NCBI GenBank assembly: GCA_002431945.1
Contig: DJET01000072.1
Coordinates: 1 to 56,642 of the forward strand
Direction: 5' to 3'
DNA length: 56,642 nucleotides
DNA from: Ruminococcaceae bacterium UBA5891
Lineage (GTDB): Bacteria; Bacillota; Clostridia; Oscillospirales; Acutalibacteraceae
Every line of letters starts with the position of its first letter. The first letter of the stretch is position 1. The notes below the pieces were generated by a model. It was not told the origin of the DNA. It saw only the letters and a list, made by a program, of their open reading frames with translations, and ran no database searches. Below, piece by piece: positions 18,634-27,490 of this stretch. Both the position numbers and the translations under genes were made by a program.

Positions 18634-19446
18634 CTATTTATAATAAGAGGGCGGATGGCCCGTGAATTTTTTAAAGATTTTGCTGAAATGCGCAATATCG
18701 CAAAATCCCACTGCCTCCGCGCAGGAGGTTACCGTTATAGGGGTTGTTTCAAGCATTTCCATGGCGCGGTCAATTCTTATTTTCATTTGATAATGATACG
18801 GCGTTGTTCCGAAACGGGCTTTAAAAATTCGGATAAAGTGGTCCTTTGTAACGCAGCACATTTTTGCATATAAGCCGATATCGATCGTTTGGTTATAGTT
18901 TTCATGCATATAATTAACGGCTTTTTCCAAATTTTCGTTATCGGTTTTAATGCAGGGAATGTTGTTCGGTATAAGGCTTTGCACAATAAGCGACAGCAGA
19001 ACGGTCATATAGCCCTCGCTTGTAATATCCGAAAATTCCGTTTTTTTATAATGCGAAATAATCATTTTTTCAAACGCCGATTCAAATTGCTTGCGGTCCT
19101 GTATCCTTATCATAACGGCGGGAGATAAACAGTATTTTTTTAAAATATCACAGGAATATCCGCTGAAATGCGACCACATCATAACCGAAGAATCGCTTTT
19201 TTTAAAGCTGTAATGGTGTCTTATGCCGGGGAAATATAAAATCAGGCTGCCTTCGGGTATCTGAACGGTATTGCCGTTTGTTTCAAAATACCCCCTGCCT
19301 TTGACAACATAATGTATAGAATAATCAATTCTGCCGTTTTTCCGTACCGTATCGTAATCGCGGTCGGTCAGCCATTGCTTTCCGCAGGAATTAACGGCAA
19401 GATAACCGTCGTATACTCTTTCTGAGCTGAATGTTATTTCGGGCAT
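18634..19446 (-). CDS. AraC-family transcriptional regulator
   Basis: A 270-residue regulator. The N-terminal cupin-like ligand-binding domain (about 1-150) contains the EGSLILYFPGIRHHY pattern. The C-terminal double helix-turn-helix DNA-binding domain (about 170-270) ends with SCAEAVGFCDIAHFSKIFKK, a classical AraC signature. The gene is convergent with the GH20 gene and divergent from nagB, so it most likely controls the nagBA-GH2-GH20C genes in response to an imported sugar. An inverted repeat CGATAT-N7-ATATCG lies in the shared promoter region. The start ATG (19444-19446) follows an AGAGGG motif by about 13 nt, a loose spacing. Confidence 0.92.
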   Translation of the reverse strand: MPEITFSSERVYDGYLAVNSCGKQWLTDRDYDTVRKNGRIDYSIHYVVKGRGYFETNGNTVQIPEGSLILYFPGIRHHYSFKKSDSSVMMWSHFSGYSCDILKKYCLSPAVMIRIQDRKQFESAFEKMIISHYKKTEFSDITSEGYMTVLLSLIVQSLIPNNIPCIKTDNENLEKAVNYMHENYNQTIDIGLYAKMCCVTKDHFIRIFKARFGTTPYHYQMKIRIDRAMEMLETTPITVTSCAEAVGFCDIAHFSKIFKKFTGHPPSYYK

Positions 19447-19530
19447 TATATACTCATTTCCCTCTCCGTCTTGATTGCCTTACACGGCATTATTATATTA
19501 CATTGATTTATAAGCGAAGTCAATAAAAAT

Positions 19531-19592
19531 CGATATTATACAAATATCGGTCGATTACGGACATTTATGCCGAATATGCAATATATTATAAT
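19531..19592 (+). promoter_or_regulatory. Divergent araC/nagB control region: inverted repeat and -10 box
   Basis: An inverted repeat CGATAT (19531-19536) and ATATCG (19544-19549) with a 7-nt spacer is followed by a perfect TATAAT at 19587-19592. The -35 region is weak (TTTATG at 19564-19569), which fits a promoter that needs an activator. The operator assignment is inference. Confidence 0.45.
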
Positions 19593-19630
19593 TAAAACAG
19601 CAAATATAATACCTTGAAAGGAAGATTAAA

Positions 19631-20482
19631 ATGGAAAACTATAATCTTATACCCCCTGAGGAACTGGGAAAAGACACAAAAATCAAATTGTGTGTGTGCG
19701 AGCACGAGGTCGATATGTACTGGAAGGTTGCGATAGAGGTTCTTGAGGTTATTCAAAAGAACAACGCCGCCGGCGAGCCTACGCTGATGATAGTTCCCTA
19801 CGGACCCTTAGGACCGTATTCAAGAATGGTAGAGCTTATTAACAAATACCGCGTTTCATTAAAAAATTGCTGCTTTATCAATATGGACGAGTATCTTAAG
19901 GACGCGCATACATATATTGACCGCGACGATCCGCTTTCCTTCCGCGGCGGTATGGACAGAATTTTTTACAGCAAGATCGACGATGAGCTTAACCTTCTTC
20001 CCGAAAACAGAATTTTCCCCGAACCCGGAAACGAAGGCAGAATAATGGAAGTGATTAAAAAATACGGCAAGCTCGATATGGTGTTCGGGGGAGTGGGAAT
20101 TAACGGACATTATGCTTTCAACGAACCGCCGGAGCCCGGCGAAGAGGTTTCGGCAGAGGAATTCTGCAGCCGTCCCACAAGAGCGCTTAAAATCACAAGG
20201 GAAACCAAAACCATAAATGCGTTTATGAACTGCGGAGCGAATTTTGACGCAATTCCCGATTGGTGCATTACCGTTGGAATGAAGGAGATCTTCAATGCGA
20301 AAAAGGTGCGTATGTGTATGCCGCGCGATTGGAATGCCGCCGCGCTTCGCAAAATTCTTTACGGCGAAGTAACCCCGAAGGTTCCCTGCTCGCTTTTCAG
20401 AAACCATCCGGACGCTATGATCTATGCAAGCGCGGTTGCAACAGCCTGCCCCGTATCCGAGATCAGGGTATATAATAAATAA
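19631..20482 (+). CDS. nagB: Glucosamine-6-phosphate deaminase-like protein (divergent NagB)
   Basis: A 283-residue NagB/6-phosphogluconolactonase-fold protein that should convert glucosamine-6-phosphate to fructose-6-phosphate and ammonia. It keeps the NMDEY motif (Asp72 of E. coli NagB), the His of GINGHYAFNEP and the Glu in FNEP. The Asp of the E. coli D-G-H motif (Asp141, in GVGNDGH) is Asn here (GVGINGH), and the phosphate-binding PTGGTP loop is replaced by VPYGPLGP. This is a divergent branch and may act on another amino-sugar phosphate or have altered kinetics. Its coupling to nagA (TAATG, 1-bp overlap) supports an amino-sugar role. GAAAGGAAG precedes the ATG. Confidence 0.8.
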   Translation: MENYNLIPPEELGKDTKIKLCVCEHEVDMYWKVAIEVLEVIQKNNAAGEPTLMIVPYGPLGPYSRMVELINKYRVSLKNCCFINMDEYLKDAHTYIDRDDPLSFRGGMDRIFYSKIDDELNLLPENRIFPEPGNEGRIMEVIKKYGKLDMVFGGVGINGHYAFNEPPEPGEEVSAEEFCSRPTRALKITRETKTINAFMNCGANFDAIPDWCITVGMKEIFNAKKVRMCMPRDWNAAALRKILYGEVTPKVPCSLFRNHPDAMIYASAVATACPVSEIRVYNK

Positions 20483-21657
20483 TGAGCGCACTGCTTTTAA
20501 AAAACGGCAGATTTGTATTGCCGGACGAGGTAACCGAGCCGCAAAACCTATTGATAAGGGACGAAATTGTTTTTAAAATAGGCGCAGAGGACCGCGGTGA
20601 ACAGAGTATAGACGTTAAGGGCGGGTATGTTTTCCCCGGCTTTGTTGACATTCATATTCACGGCGGCGGCGGCGCGGACTTTATGGACGGAACTGCCGAA
20701 GCGTTTGAAACGGCGGTAAGGGCGCATCTTAAAAGGGGCACTACAACTCTGGTGCCTACCGCCATGACCGCAACGCATAGCGAGCTTGTCGGGTTTATCA
20801 ATGCGTATCACAGCTTTAAAAAGCACAGTAAATATTCAGACGCGGCGGTCGGTCTTCATTTAGAGGGCCCCTATTTTTCAAACACCGACAAAAGCTCAAA
20901 GGGCGCGCAATCGGGAAACCTGATAAGAGATATAAGCTTTGCCGAGATTGCCGACCTGCTTGATACCGCTGACGGCAGTATTATCAGATGGGACGCCGCG
21001 CCCGAAATTCCGAACAGCGCAAAATTTGCCGAAATATGCAAGGAAAATAATATTATTTGCGCGGCGGCTCATACAAATGCCACCGCCGCCGAAGCGCAGC
21101 GCGGCTTTGATGCGGGATTTTCCCATATCACGCATTTTTACAATGCGGTAACGGCGTATAAAAAGCGCGGGCAAAAGGTAACGGCGGGAGTTGTTGAAGC
21201 GGCGTATCTTAACGACGGCGTTACGCTTGAGCTGATATGCGACGGCAGACACGTTCCCAAGGAATGCGTGCAGTTAGCGCTTAAGATTAAGGGAGAAAAA
21301 AAGGTGTGCGGCATTACCGACGCCACAAGAATTTCCTGCACCGATATGAAATGCGGAAAATTAGGCAGTCTTAAAAACGGCACGGAGGTAATTGTAGACG
21401 ACGGGGTTGCAAAATTACCTGATATGTCGTCTTATGCGGGCAGTATATGCACAATGGACAGGGCGCTTAAGGTGCTTTGCGTTGATTACGGTATCGGTAT
21501 ATTAACTGCGGCTAAAATGCTTTCTTCTAATCCTGCCGCACTGATAAACGAAGAAAATATAGGGCGGATAAAAGAGGGCTTTTTTGCCGATCTTGTTATT
21601 ACGGATAATAATTTCAATGTTAAAACGGTGATAAAAAGAGGCAGGGTTGCAGAGTGA
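20482..21657 (+). CDS. nagA: N-acetylglucosamine-6-phosphate deacetylase
   Basis: A 391-residue amidohydrolase-superfamily enzyme that removes acetate from GlcNAc-6-P in the cytoplasm. Visible active-site signatures are the HxH-type IHIHGGGGADFMDG near residue 58, the metal-binding Glu in GLHLEGPYFS near residue 127, His in AAHTNAT and in ITHFYNAV, and the catalytic Asp in ITDATRIS. Length is normal for NagA. It overlaps nagB by one base and is followed 75 bp later by the GH2 gene. Together with nagB it sends GlcNAc released by the two GH20 enzymes into glycolysis. Confidence 0.95.
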   Translation: MSALLLKNGRFVLPDEVTEPQNLLIRDEIVFKIGAEDRGEQSIDVKGGYVFPGFVDIHIHGGGGADFMDGTAEAFETAVRAHLKRGTTTLVPTAMTATHSELVGFINAYHSFKKHSKYSDAAVGLHLEGPYFSNTDKSSKGAQSGNLIRDISFAEIADLLDTADGSIIRWDAAPEIPNSAKFAEICKENNIICAAAHTNATAAEAQRGFDAGFSHITHFYNAVTAYKKRGQKVTAGVVEAAYLNDGVTLELICDGRHVPKECVQLALKIKGEKKVCGITDATRISCTDMKCGKLGSLKNGTEVIVDDGVAKLPDMSSYAGSICTMDRALKVLCVDYGIGILTAAKMLSSNPAALINEENIGRIKEGFFADLVITDNNFNVKTVIKRGRVAE

Positions 21658-21732
21658 TACGGCGGCAGTTAAAGCCGCACGGCATACCCGAAGCTTTAAA
21701 AAACGCTGATTTGTATTACAAGGGGGAAGGTT

Positions 21733-24561
21733 ATGAGAATATATGAGGATCCGCAGGTCACAAGCAAAAACCGGCTTGCTCCGCGGGATTATTACATACC
21801 TATCGGCAGATCGGAGTATAAGCCTTTAAACGGGCAATGGAGCTTTGCGTATTTTGAAAGGGATATCGACGTTCCGGAAAAAATAGAAAAATGGGATACG
21901 GCTTATGTTCCGTCATGCTGGCAGTCGGCGGGTTACGGCGAACCGAATTATACAAACCAGTGTTATCCGTATCCGTGCGATCCCCCTTATGTTCCCGACG
22001 ATAACCCGTGCGGAGTTTATGAGCGTGAATTTACAATAGATAAGCTTTGGGGCAGGGTGTATTTTGTGTTTGAGGGGGTCTGCTCATGCGCGTTTTTATA
22101 CATAAACGGGCGCGAGGTCGGATTTACACAGGGCAGCCACCTGCAGGCGGAATTTGATATAACTGATTATGTTAAGCGGGGCGTAAATACCGTTCGGGTA
22201 AAGGTGCTTAAGTGGTGCTGCGGCAGTTATCTTGAGGATCAGGATATGTTTCGCTTTAACGGCATTTTCAGGGATTGCTATATTCTTATCCGTCCGCAGG
22301 AGCATATAAGGAACATATACGTAAAAACAGAAAACAACAGGGTGCTTGTTTTTGCGGACAGGGCGGCGGATATTACCCTTTACGACGCAGAGGGTAAGCT
22401 TATCGGAATTGAAAAAAACACAAAAAACGCAGAGCTTGAGGTTGAAAAACCTGTTTTTTGGAATGCCGAAAGGCCGTATTTATATAAAGTAAGAGCCGAA
22501 CGCAACGGCGAGATCATCAGTATTAACACAGCCTTCAGAACCATTGAAATCGACAGTGAATATGCCCTTAGAATTAACGGAGTTCGTGTGAAGCTGCACG
22601 GCGTAAATCACCACGATACCCACCCCTCTAACGGCTGGTGTATGGCGAACGGCGAGCTTCGCCGCGATTTAGAGCTGATGAAGAAGCTTAATATAAACTG
22701 CATAAGAACCTCCCATTATCCGCCCGCACCCGCATTTTTGGAAATGTGCGACGAGCTCGGTTTTTATGTTGTGCTTGAAACCGATATCGAAACCCACGGT
22801 ATCGGGCAAAGAAGGGTCGGGGTGGGATACGATTCCGATAACCCGGTCTGGCCGTGCTCGAACCCCGATTGGAAAAAAGAATTTATCGAACGTATGCAAA
22901 GAACGGTACTGCGCGACAGAAACCACCCGTCGATAATTATGTGGTCGCTCGGTAACGAGAGCGGCTTCGGCGATAATCATAAGGCAATGTCCGACTGGGT
23001 AAGACAGCAAAGGGACGGCAGGCTTATCCACTGCGAGGACGCTTCGCGCAAAAGCGTGGATTATAACCACCCTGAGCTTACGGCGTATACAGATGTGTTT
23101 TCGTGGATGTATCCGCTTCATTCCGCTGTTAAGGCTTATGCAGAGGATAAAGAAAAAAAGCAGCCCTACTTTATGTGCGAGTATGCGCATTCTATGGGCA
23201 ACTCTCCGGGCAGCGTATGGGAATATTCCGAGCTTGTTGACAAATATCCAAAGCTTATAGGCGGCTGTATTTGGGAATGGGCTGATCATACGGTTGTTGT
23301 TGACGGCGTTCAAAAATACGGCGGCGACTTTAAAGGCGAGCTGACGCACGACGGCAATTTCTGCTGCGACGGTATGGTGTTTTCGGATCGTTCATTCAGG
23401 GCTGGCTCCCTTGAAATAAAGGCTGCGTATCAGCCGATGAAAACCGTTTATGAAAACGGTCTGCTTACGGTTTTTAACCGCTATGATTTTACAGATCTTT
23501 CGGAATGTGAATTTTCATACTCCGTTAAATGCGACGGCGTTAAGGTTAAAAGCGAAAGCTTAAGGCTTAAGGTGCCGCCGCACGGGAATACAAGCCTTAA
23601 AATAACCGTTCCCGAAAAGAAATGTATGTACGGTATGACGCTTGACTGCGCTTTAATTAAAAACGGCGAGCGTGCCGCGCACACGCAGCATATATTACCT
23701 GTTAAGCCTTTGCAAACTAAGCCCTGTAAAAAAACGGGAAGGGTTACGCAAAACGGCGGCAATATTATTTTTTCGGGCAATGGCTACCGTTACACGTTTT
23801 CAAGGCATTACGGAATGTTTACCTCGCTTATAGTCGGCGGCGCAGAGCGAATATGCGGTATACCGCGCCTTTCGGTATGGCGGGCGCCCATTGATAACGA
23901 CAGACTCTTTCTTCACACCTGGCGGGAGACAGAGCGTTTTGACAGGGTGTTTACGAAAATTTACGGCTGTGAATACAATAACGGCGGCATAACCGTTAAC
24001 GGCAGCTTATCGGGAATTTCAAGGGCGCCGTTTTGCCGCTTTATTTTAAAAATTATGGTTGACGGCAACGGCAAAATAGATTTTAACGTTACTGCGGATA
24101 TAAACAAGGATACGGCGTGGCTGCCGCGTTTCGGCTTTGAATGGGAGCTGCCGCCGACCGCCGACGCATTTTCTTATTACGGCAGCGGGCCTTACGAAAG
24201 CTACTGCGATTCGGATCATGCCTCAAGCGTGGGATTTTACAGCAGCACTGCCGACGGCGAATATGTAAACTATGTCAGACCGCAGGAGCACGGAAATCAT
24301 AATAAAACAAAAATGGTTGCTATCGGCGGTTTGGTATTTACAGCCTTTGACTTAATGGAATTTAATGTATCGCGTTACAGTACGGAGGCATTAACTGCCG
24401 CAGCTCATACAAACGAGCTTAAAAAAGACGGAAAGGTTCATTTAAGAACCGATTACAGGGTTTCCGGTCTCGGAAGCGCGTCGTGCGGGCCTGAGCCGCT
24501 TGAGGAATACAAGCTTTCGGAAAAACAGATCGGCTTCGGCTTTTCCGTAATGCCGAAATAA
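21733..24561 (+). CDS. Cytoplasmic GH2 beta-galactosidase
   Basis: A 942-residue LacZ-type enzyme without a signal peptide. Order: N-terminal jelly-roll sugar-binding domain (about 25-180), Ig-like domain (about 185-270), TIM barrel (about 272-555), Ig-like domain, and beta-galactosidase small-chain domain (about 675-940). The acid/base Glu is in MWSLGNESGFG (about residue 408) and the nucleophile in YFMCEYAHSMGN (about 483). It is slightly shorter than E. coli LacZ (1023). It sits between nagA and a second GH20 gene, so the natural substrates are probably galactosyl-GlcNAc type oligosaccharides such as LacNAc or lacto-N-biose units. Start ATG 21733 follows AAGGGGGAAGG. Confidence 0.93.
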   Translation: MRIYEDPQVTSKNRLAPRDYYIPIGRSEYKPLNGQWSFAYFERDIDVPEKIEKWDTAYVPSCWQSAGYGEPNYTNQCYPYPCDPPYVPDDNPCGVYEREFTIDKLWGRVYFVFEGVCSCAFLYINGREVGFTQGSHLQAEFDITDYVKRGVNTVRVKVLKWCCGSYLEDQDMFRFNGIFRDCYILIRPQEHIRNIYVKTENNRVLVFADRAADITLYDAEGKLIGIEKNTKNAELEVEKPVFWNAERPYLYKVRAERNGEIISINTAFRTIEIDSEYALRINGVRVKLHGVNHHDTHPSNGWCMANGELRRDLELMKKLNINCIRTSHYPPAPAFLEMCDELGFYVVLETDIETHGIGQRRVGVGYDSDNPVWPCSNPDWKKEFIERMQRTVLRDRNHPSIIMWSLGNESGFGDNHKAMSDWVRQQRDGRLIHCEDASRKSVDYNHPELTAYTDVFSWMYPLHSAVKAYAEDKEKKQPYFMCEYAHSMGNSPGSVWEYSELVDKYPKLIGGCIWEWADHTVVVDGVQKYGGDFKGELTHDGNFCCDGMVFSDRSFRAGSLEIKAAYQPMKTVYENGLLTVFNRYDFTDLSECEFSYSVKCDGVKVKSESLRLKVPPHGNTSLKITVPEKKCMYGMTLDCALIKNGERAAHTQHILPVKPLQTKPCKKTGRVTQNGGNIIFSGNGYRYTFSRHYGMFTSLIVGGAERICGIPRLSVWRAPIDNDRLFLHTWRETERFDRVFTKIYGCEYNNGGITVNGSLSGISRAPFCRFILKIMVDGNGKIDFNVTADINKDTAWLPRFGFEWELPPTADAFSYYGSGPYESYCDSDHASSVGFYSSTADGEYVNYVRPQEHGNHNKTKMVAIGGLVFTAFDLMEFNVSRYSTEALTAAAHTNELKKDGKVHLRTDYRVSGLGSASCGPEPLEEYKLSEKQIGFGFSVMPK

Positions 24562-24596
24562 GGTTTGCCGAACGAACATATATGGGAGTATCAGAT

Positions 24597-26204
24597 ATGA
24601 ATAATATAAGCTTTAATAAATTAGGCGTAATGATCGACTGCTCAAGAAATGCGGTTATGAGCGTGCCCACGCTGAAAAGGTGGATAGATATTACGGCAAG
24701 CCTCGGATATAATATGCTTATGCTTTATACCGAGGACACCTACGAGGTTGATAATCAGCCGTATTTCGGTTATCTGCGCGGCAGATATTCGCAGAAAGAG
24801 CTGCGCGAAATAGATGATTATGCCTTTGAGCACGGAATGGAGCTGATTCCCGCCATACAGACCCTTGCCCATTTAAAATCAATATTCCGCTGGCCGGCTT
24901 ACATAGGTATAAACGACTGCGAGGATATACTGCTTGCGGGAGATGAAAATACCTATAAGCTTATTGACGATATTTTTGCTTCTCTTGAAAAAACGTTAAG
25001 AACGCGCATTGTCAACATCGGAATGGACGAAGCGCATATGCTCGGCAGGGGAGAATACCAAAGAATTCACGGCGCAGAAAACAGATTTGATATACTTTTA
25101 AACCATCTTAAAAGAGTTGCGCAGATAGCCGAAAAGCACGGCTTTGAATGTATAATGTGGGGGGATATGTTTTTCCGCCTGTTAGGGGGCAGCTATTATG
25201 AGGAAGGAGCCGTTCCCGAACGGGTAAAGAAAATGATACCTCATAATGTTAATTTAATTTATTGGGACTATTATTCAACCGATAAAGAGCATTATTTAAA
25301 GCAGATAGAAAGTCATTCGGCAATAAAGGATAATATTTGGTTTGCGGGCGGTTTGTGGAGCTGGACCGGCTTTGCTCCGCATAACGCTTACAGCATAGAC
25401 GCAACAAAGGCGGCGTTTCACGCCTGCAAGGAAAAAAATATTAAAAACGTATTTGTAACAATGTGGGGAGATAACGGCGCCGAATGCTCAAAATTCAGCC
25501 TGCTGCCGTCGCTTTATTATGCCGCTCAGGCAGCGCGCGGAACAGAGGATACCAAAACGGTTAAAAACGGCTTTTCGGAAAAATTCGGCATTGATTTCGA
25601 TGATTTTATGCTTGCCGATCTGCCCGGAACCGCCAATGAGCAAAAGGACGGAATAGTAAATCCCGAAAAATATATGCTGTACAACGATTGTCTTTTGGGA
25701 ATGCTTGATTCAACAGTACGAGAGGGAGACGGGGAAAAATATGCGGAATGTGCCGCAAAGCTTAAAGGGCTTGAAGAAAACCAAAGCTACGGTTATATTT
25801 TTAAAACCCTTCGCACGCTTTGCGAGGTGCTGTCTGTAAAGTTTGACATAGGCGTTCGCACAAGAAAAGCATATAAAAACAGAGATACGGCGGCATTAAG
25901 GAATATCATAGCGGATTATAAGCATTTGCTTGAGCTTATCGATAATTTCTACAACGCATTTAAAGAGCAGTGGGAAAGGGAAAACAAGCCTAACGGCTTC
26001 GAGGTTCAGGATATCAGAATAGGCGGCCTTGTTACGAGGGTGCATCACTGTATGAATAGGTTAGAGGCCTTTGTCGACGGCAGGCTTTCTGAGCTTTCAG
26101 AGCTGGAGGAGCCTATTTTGGACTTTACCGGCGCAGGCAAAAGGCTTAATTGCAAGCCCATTCGCTTTAATAACTGGGGAGCCTCCGCTTCGGTTGATTT
26201 ATAA
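24597..26204 (+). CDS. GH20 beta-N-acetylhexosaminidase, GH20C-like
   Basis: A 535-residue cytoplasmic enzyme related to the GH20C type known from Streptococcus pneumoniae. The catalytic Asp-Glu pair is D144-E145 in NIGMDEAHM. Aromatic and acidic residues of the sugar pocket are visible in MLYTEDTYE and in WAGGLWSW-like segments (FAGGLWSWTGF). The barrel spans about residues 5-340 and a helical C-terminal domain follows. ATG 24597 is preferred over the in-frame ATG at 24582 because GGGAG (24584-24588) is 8 nt before it. It would remove terminal GlcNAc or GalNAc after GH2 has taken off galactose. It differs clearly from the GH20 at 16678, so two hexosaminidases of distinct type share this pathway. 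Confidence 0.9.
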   Translation: MNNISFNKLGVMIDCSRNAVMSVPTLKRWIDITASLGYNMLMLYTEDTYEVDNQPYFGYLRGRYSQKELREIDDYAFEHGMELIPAIQTLAHLKSIFRWPAYIGINDCEDILLAGDENTYKLIDDIFASLEKTLRTRIVNIGMDEAHMLGRGEYQRIHGAENRFDILLNHLKRVAQIAEKHGFECIMWGDMFFRLLGGSYYEEGAVPERVKKMIPHNVNLIYWDYYSTDKEHYLKQIESHSAIKDNIWFAGGLWSWTGFAPHNAYSIDATKAAFHACKEKNIKNVFVTMWGDNGAECSKFSLLPSLYYAAQAARGTEDTKTVKNGFSEKFGIDFDDFMLADLPGTANEQKDGIVNPEKYMLYNDCLLGMLDSTVREGDGEKYAECAAKLKGLEENQSYGYIFKTLRTLCEVLSVKFDIGVRTRKAYKNRDTAALRNIIADYKHLLELIDNFYNAFKEQWERENKPNGFEVQDIRIGGLVTRVHHCMNRLEAFVDGRLSELSELEEPILDFTGAGKRLNCKPIRFNNWGASASVDL

Positions 26205-26244
26205 TAATGAAAACAAGCGAATAATTAAAAATCCGTAAAAAACA

Positions 26245-26273
26245 GCGCGCGGAAGCAACAGGCTTCCGCGCGC
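26245..26273 (+). terminator. Terminator after nagBA/GH2/GH20C operon
   Basis: GCGCGCGGAAGC (26245-26256) pairs perfectly with GCTTCCGCGCGC (26262-26273) around AACAG. An A-rich run precedes it and TTAAAATTAT follows. It is 40 nt after the GH20C stop and is the best intrinsic terminator in the window. Confidence 0.75.
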
Positions 26274-26308
26274 TTAAAATTATGTGCTTTTCTTTCAAAG
26301 CTGCGATT

Positions 26309-26570
26309 GAGCGTGTCGAAAAAGTCGACACGCTCCCCTACGAGAATGCCGTTCGCTCGAAAATCAAAGATTTTCGGACTGCACTCTATCCCCGTGGGTA
26401 CCCACCCCAGCGCCCTTGAAAAACCGCTTATTCAGCGGTTTTTCGCTTGCAAGGTGTTTTTCCGCCGCACCTGTCAGCGGAAAAACGCAAATGCGGCGTA
26501 AACGCCGCAAAAATAAAACTTAGGGTTTATCGACAGACTGAACCGCCGTCTATTTTTATAGACGGCGGTT
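26309..26570. repeat. Intergenic cluster of seven inverted repeats
   Basis: The gap between GH20C and the AraC gene holds no convincing gene but a run of perfect stems: 26309-26335 (11-bp arms GAGCGTGTCGA), 26358-26376 (8-bp arms CGAAAATC), 26394-26405 (palindrome GTGGGTACCCAC), 26418-26444 (11-bp arms GAAAAACCGCT), 26456-26486 (10-bp arms GTTTTTCCGC), 26492-26509 (7-bp arms TGCGGCG) and 26541-26570 (13-bp arms AACCGCCGTCTAT, loop TTTT). The last stem is also the likely end of the AraC transcript. The rest resembles a composite REP-like intergenic element or structured RNA; its copy number elsewhere cannot be judged here. Confidence 0.75.
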
Positions 26571-26602
26571 ATTTTAGTTGTCAAAGCTTATATTTTCATC
26601 AT

Positions 26603-27472
26603 TTATATTATAATGTTATCATTCAGGCGGTATTCTCCGGGCGTGATTCCGACTGTTTTTTTAAACGCCTTATTAAAATTAGCTGTGTTATTAAATCCGC
26701 ACTTTGACGCAATTTCGATTATATTTAGGTTGCTTTCATTTTTTAAAAGCTGCATAGCCGCTTCGATCCGTCGGGAATTTATATAATCCCAAAGCTTTAT
26801 ACCGCTTACCTTACTGAAAAGCGATGAAAAGTAGTTCGGCGTAAGTCCCGATAGCCCCGCTAAAGTTTCAAGCGTTAAATTTTCCTGAAAATGCGTATCA
26901 ATATATTCGGTCGCCTTGCGGATAATGCGGTTTTTATCCTTTGATTCCGGCAATGTACTGTCGAAATATCCGAAATCGCGAATAAGTGCAACAATAATCA
27001 TATTAAGCAGACTTTTAATTTGCAGGGCGTATTCAGGCTCTTTTTTTGAAAATTCTTCGGCAGCAGACGTAAAAAGCCCGCGAATTTGCCGCGCGCGGTC
27101 GGCGGGAATGCAGTTTTCAAAATTCGGGCTGTGCTGAAAGCAAAAATTGGTGTTCACATTACTCAGTCTGTCAAAGCTTCTCCCCCAGAGATAGCGCGGC
27201 TCAAAATGCAGGTTTATCATTTTAAGACCGTCCTTTCCCACCTCGGTTACGCAGTGCTGCTCGTTGCTTGCAAATACAAAAATTTCATACGGCTTTATCG
27301 CATATTTCTTATCGCCTACCGTGTAAATTCCGGAGCCTGCCGTTATAAGCGTAATTTCAAAGCGTATATGGCTGTGTCGTACCAAGGGGCGGCTGCCGCT
27401 TTGTACGATTACCTCCCACATTTTTAAAAGCACGCCGCCCGATGTGCCGATCTCGCCCAATTCATTTATCAA
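26603..27472 (-). CDS. AraC-family transcriptional regulator of the dehydratase operon
   Basis: A 289-residue regulator when started at TTG 27472, which follows GGGGA by 6 nt. Longer in-frame starts at up to 27553 lack a ribosome-binding site and would add an odd hydrophobic, AT-rich segment. The N-terminal cupin domain (about 20-150; RHSHIRFEITLITAGSG) binds the effector. The C-terminal pair of HTH motifs (about 185-285) ends with IASKCGFNNTANFNKAFKK and TPGEYR. It is divergent from the enolase-superfamily gene, and a site with 21-bp-spaced direct repeats lies between them. A near-copy of that site precedes locus B, so this protein may control both. Confidence 0.92.
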   Translation of the reverse strand: MINELGEIGTSGGVLLKMWEVIVQSGSRPLVRHSHIRFEITLITAGSGIYTVGDKKYAIKPYEIFVFASNEQHCVTEVGKDGLKMINLHFEPRYLWGRSFDRLSNVNTNFCFQHSPNFENCIPADRARQIRGLFTSAAEEFSKKEPEYALQIKSLLNMIIVALIRDFGYFDSTLPESKDKNRIIRKATEYIDTHFQENLTLETLAGLSGLTPNYFSSLFSKVSGIKLWDYINSRRIEAAMQLLKNESNLNIIEIASKCGFNNTANFNKAFKKTVGITPGEYRLNDNIII

Positions 27473-27490
27473 TTTAATTCCCCAAATCGT

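Noticed and set aside
22669..23349. 226-codon minus-strand open frame opposite the GH2 gene
   Set aside because: It lies opposite the conserved barrel with both catalytic Glu residues; a shadow of codon use.
26394..26405. Perfect 12-bp palindrome GTGGGTACCCAC as a regulator binding site
   Set aside because: It sits inside a repeat cluster with many stems and away from any promoter, so there is no separate support for an operator.
26307..26501. 64-codon open frame in the + strand inside the inverted-repeat cluster
   Set aside because: It runs straight through five palindromic stems, has no ribosome-binding site, and its sequence is dictated by the repeats; treated as non-coding.
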